Positions 62,355 through 64,000 of a stretch of DNA of 64,000 bases are shown here, one piece after another; the stretch's first letter is position 1, and each line of letters begins with the position of its first letter. Made by a program: the position numbers and the translations under genes. The notes beneath the pieces were generated by a model. That model saw only the letters and a list, made by a program, of their open reading frames with translations, was not told the DNA's origin and did not search any database. The stretch is taken from positions 1,275,253 through 1,339,252 of the forward strand of contig JAACJP010000007.1 of assembly GCA_013368375.1 (NCBI GenBank), given 5' to 3'. This DNA is from Tricholomella constricta. Taxonomy: Eukaryota > Basidiomycota > Agaricomycetes > Agaricales > Lyophyllaceae.

Positions 62355-63975
62355 CTAATTCATTTCCTCCCGGTACCATTCGCCCCGTGCTACGACCGCT
62401 GTACGAGTTCCAACCGTATGCTTTACAAGTGTGTTCTTGAGAGTATACTTGATGCGGGTCGGGCAGTAGCCGCATTTGTGGGAGAGCTGCACTGCCTGTT
62501 TCTTGTTGCGCATTTTTACATCGACGGGCTTGCCCATGCTTTGAACGTGTTGCAAGCGGGGCAGCTATACGGTGCGGGCTCGCCAAACGGTTTGATTCCC
62601 TGATGGGCCCATACGTACCGAATGGTGGGCTTGTCCTTTTCGAGCTTGTATACGTCAGTGTGAGCGCCAACGATCTGGAGATCGTCAAGGACCGCATCCC
62701 ATCGTCGTTCATGGATAAACCACGAAATCGACGCAGTTTGAAGGAGCGGGTTGGTGAGCGCGGGCTGCAGGACTTTCTGGCCAAAGGCCATAACCCAGGA
62801 GAAGTGTCCGCTGTAGTCGTTTAGCTAGGGCATATGACGTAAATACAAAGACTTACAGGTCCGCAAATGCCTTCAGGTCCTTGTAGGCATCCTTGTTGGT
62901 AACAATAGCCCCGCAGACTAACATGGTTAAAGTATTCCGCTTTCCCTCGTCGAAGAATGCGGTCAGAGATGACGGAAACAGTTGTTTTAGTACCTGAAAT
63001 ATTATTTCAGTAACCTCCGACTATCTTTCAATAATATGCATGCATTATACCGAGGATACAATCCGTCGCCCCCCCCGCAGCCAACGGTGAAATGAAGGTC
63101 TCCACGACTTGGATCGCTATGATCCGTGAAGTATACGGCGAAGTTTCGGAACCTATCATCTCATTGTATTTAGCACGTCCTCGCGAACTTGTCATTGCGG
63201 CTCACTTCTTCAGATCTCCTTCCTTCAACCGAAGCACGAGCCTGTCGATTTTTTTGTTATAGTCCTCAAACCCTTGGTCTTCTCCGAGGTCCCAGGGTAA
63301 GTCCACGAAGGCAACGTTCTTGGGAAGGAACGGGGCAATGTTATGATACACTGTCCTAGCGGAATCGCCGACGGGATCTACGGACGCCAGCCGCACAGAA
63401 ATTATCACAAGAGCTGGAGAGCTGCAGAACGCAAAGGCCTCGCGAGTGGTGGGCGTCGCCTTTAAACGCGTAGCTTCCTTCGCATTAGGAAATCCCTGCA
63501 TCAACGAATTTAGGACACGTCCGATTATGTGTAAACGTGACGAACTCACGCGGTAGGGCCCCATCTCCTTGTCATTTTTCTGGCGCGACTCAAGGTGGCA
63601 TGGTGGGCACTGGAACGGTTCATCTTCGCTCAAGGTCTGAGGAAATGTAATGCAATCTCCACAGATAACCCTTACACAGGTGGAGCACTTAATGAGCGTG
63701 CCTCCATTCCTGCAGCCAGCGCAAAACTTTGCCGGGGGGATTAACACTGAATTTACGGACCGTGAGTTGGGAGAACGTACTTCATTGTGGCCGTCCTGCC
63801 GAACTTCGACCATATCCTGTGAGGTTGCAACGCCCACATCCTCTACTGCCTCAACGGTTGCCTTGTTGAGCCGGGCTGAACGTCTACTTTCAGTCTCCTC
63901 GTCAGCCGGGGCCTTGCGCTTCTTGCTCATTGCCTCGTCAGCCGGGGCCTTGCGCTTCCTGCTCGTCGCGGGCAT
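62355..63975 (-). CDS. unrecognised zinc-binding protein with PHD-like N-terminus and C-terminal zinc ribbon
   Basis: Starts at ATG 63973-63975. A basic leader with a duplicated (K/R)KRKAPADE segment (36-bp repeat at 63897-63968) resembles a nuclear signal. A PHD/FYVE-like cysteine finger follows (CAGCRNGGTLIKCSTC, CGDCITF, FQCPPCH). Exon 1 is 63550-63975; the intron 63496-63549 leads to GFPNAKEATRLKATPTTREA, ALVIISVRLASVDPVGDSAR and FLPKNVAFVDLPWDLGEDQG. Further left are VVETFISPLAAGGATDCIL, LKQLFPSSLTAFFDEGKRNT, NDYSGHFSWVMAFGQKVLQP and a CxxC...CGYC pair (YSCPAC, HKCGYC), ending REEMN at 62355. A frame change near 62560 lies in a CCCC run. I do not recognise the family; zinc binding is inferred from the cysteines. 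Confidence 0.6.
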
Positions 63976-64000
63976 TTTGGATGGTGGGACGACAAGTGCC

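Overview
This window reads as the genome of an agaricomycete (mushroom-forming basidiomycete) fungus. Host genes are split by many short introns of about 37-60 bp. It also carries KDZ-type transposases with a cysteine-cluster domain, chromodomain Gypsy and Copia retrotransposons, a fungal-type DEAD-box helicase, MYND zinc-finger proteins and a Rlm1-type MADS-box gene. All exon joins below were made by eye from GT..AG signals, reading frame and family motifs.

Layout. 1-959: 3' part of a CTP synthase gene (+). 2302-4338: DEAD-box RNA helicase with an RGG-rich tail (-). 4.4-5.0 kb: a coding-looking fragment. 5083-6257: short-chain dehydrogenase/reductase (SDR) in eight exons (+). 6378-7755: F-box gene (-). 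8514-8760: duplicated tail of the SDR gene. 8766-45632: a 36.9-kb nest of transposable elements. 45583-46931: second F-box gene, whose 3' end the nest has hit. 47512-49396: MADS-box transcription factor (-). 49.4-53 kb: mostly non-coding, with a three-unit minisatellite and a Baeyer-Villiger monooxygenase relic. 54078-56157: a divergent pair of MYND-like genes. 57.3-64 kb: three unrecognised multi-exon genes.

The nest can be unwrapped. A Copia element (minus strand, LTRs 8766-9045 and 45354-45632, target duplication ACCAC) landed in the 3' end of F-box copy 2. A Gypsy chromovirus (9941-15828, target duplication GTTGA) sits in its reverse transcriptase. A large KDZ DNA transposon composite (about 19250-44097) sits in its gag. 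Inside the KDZ transposase gene is a second Gypsy (21167-32136, target duplication TCTCG), and a solo LTR related to the first Gypsy (36022-36495, target duplication ATGCC) sits in a KDZ accessory gene. Removing the inserts restores readable Copia and KDZ proteins.

The most striking observation is the second Gypsy. Its LTRs differ at one base in 220 and its catalytic motifs look intact. Almost its whole length, coding and non-coding, is filled with short perfect inverted repeats (arms 6-11 nt, loops mostly 3-14 nt), roughly one every 40-70 bases. I did not see this in the neighbouring elements or host genes. It also keeps ORF1, gag-protease and pol in one frame separated by single stop codons (TAA GAC ATG, then TGA CTA), and carries an extra 984-codon ORF after pol.
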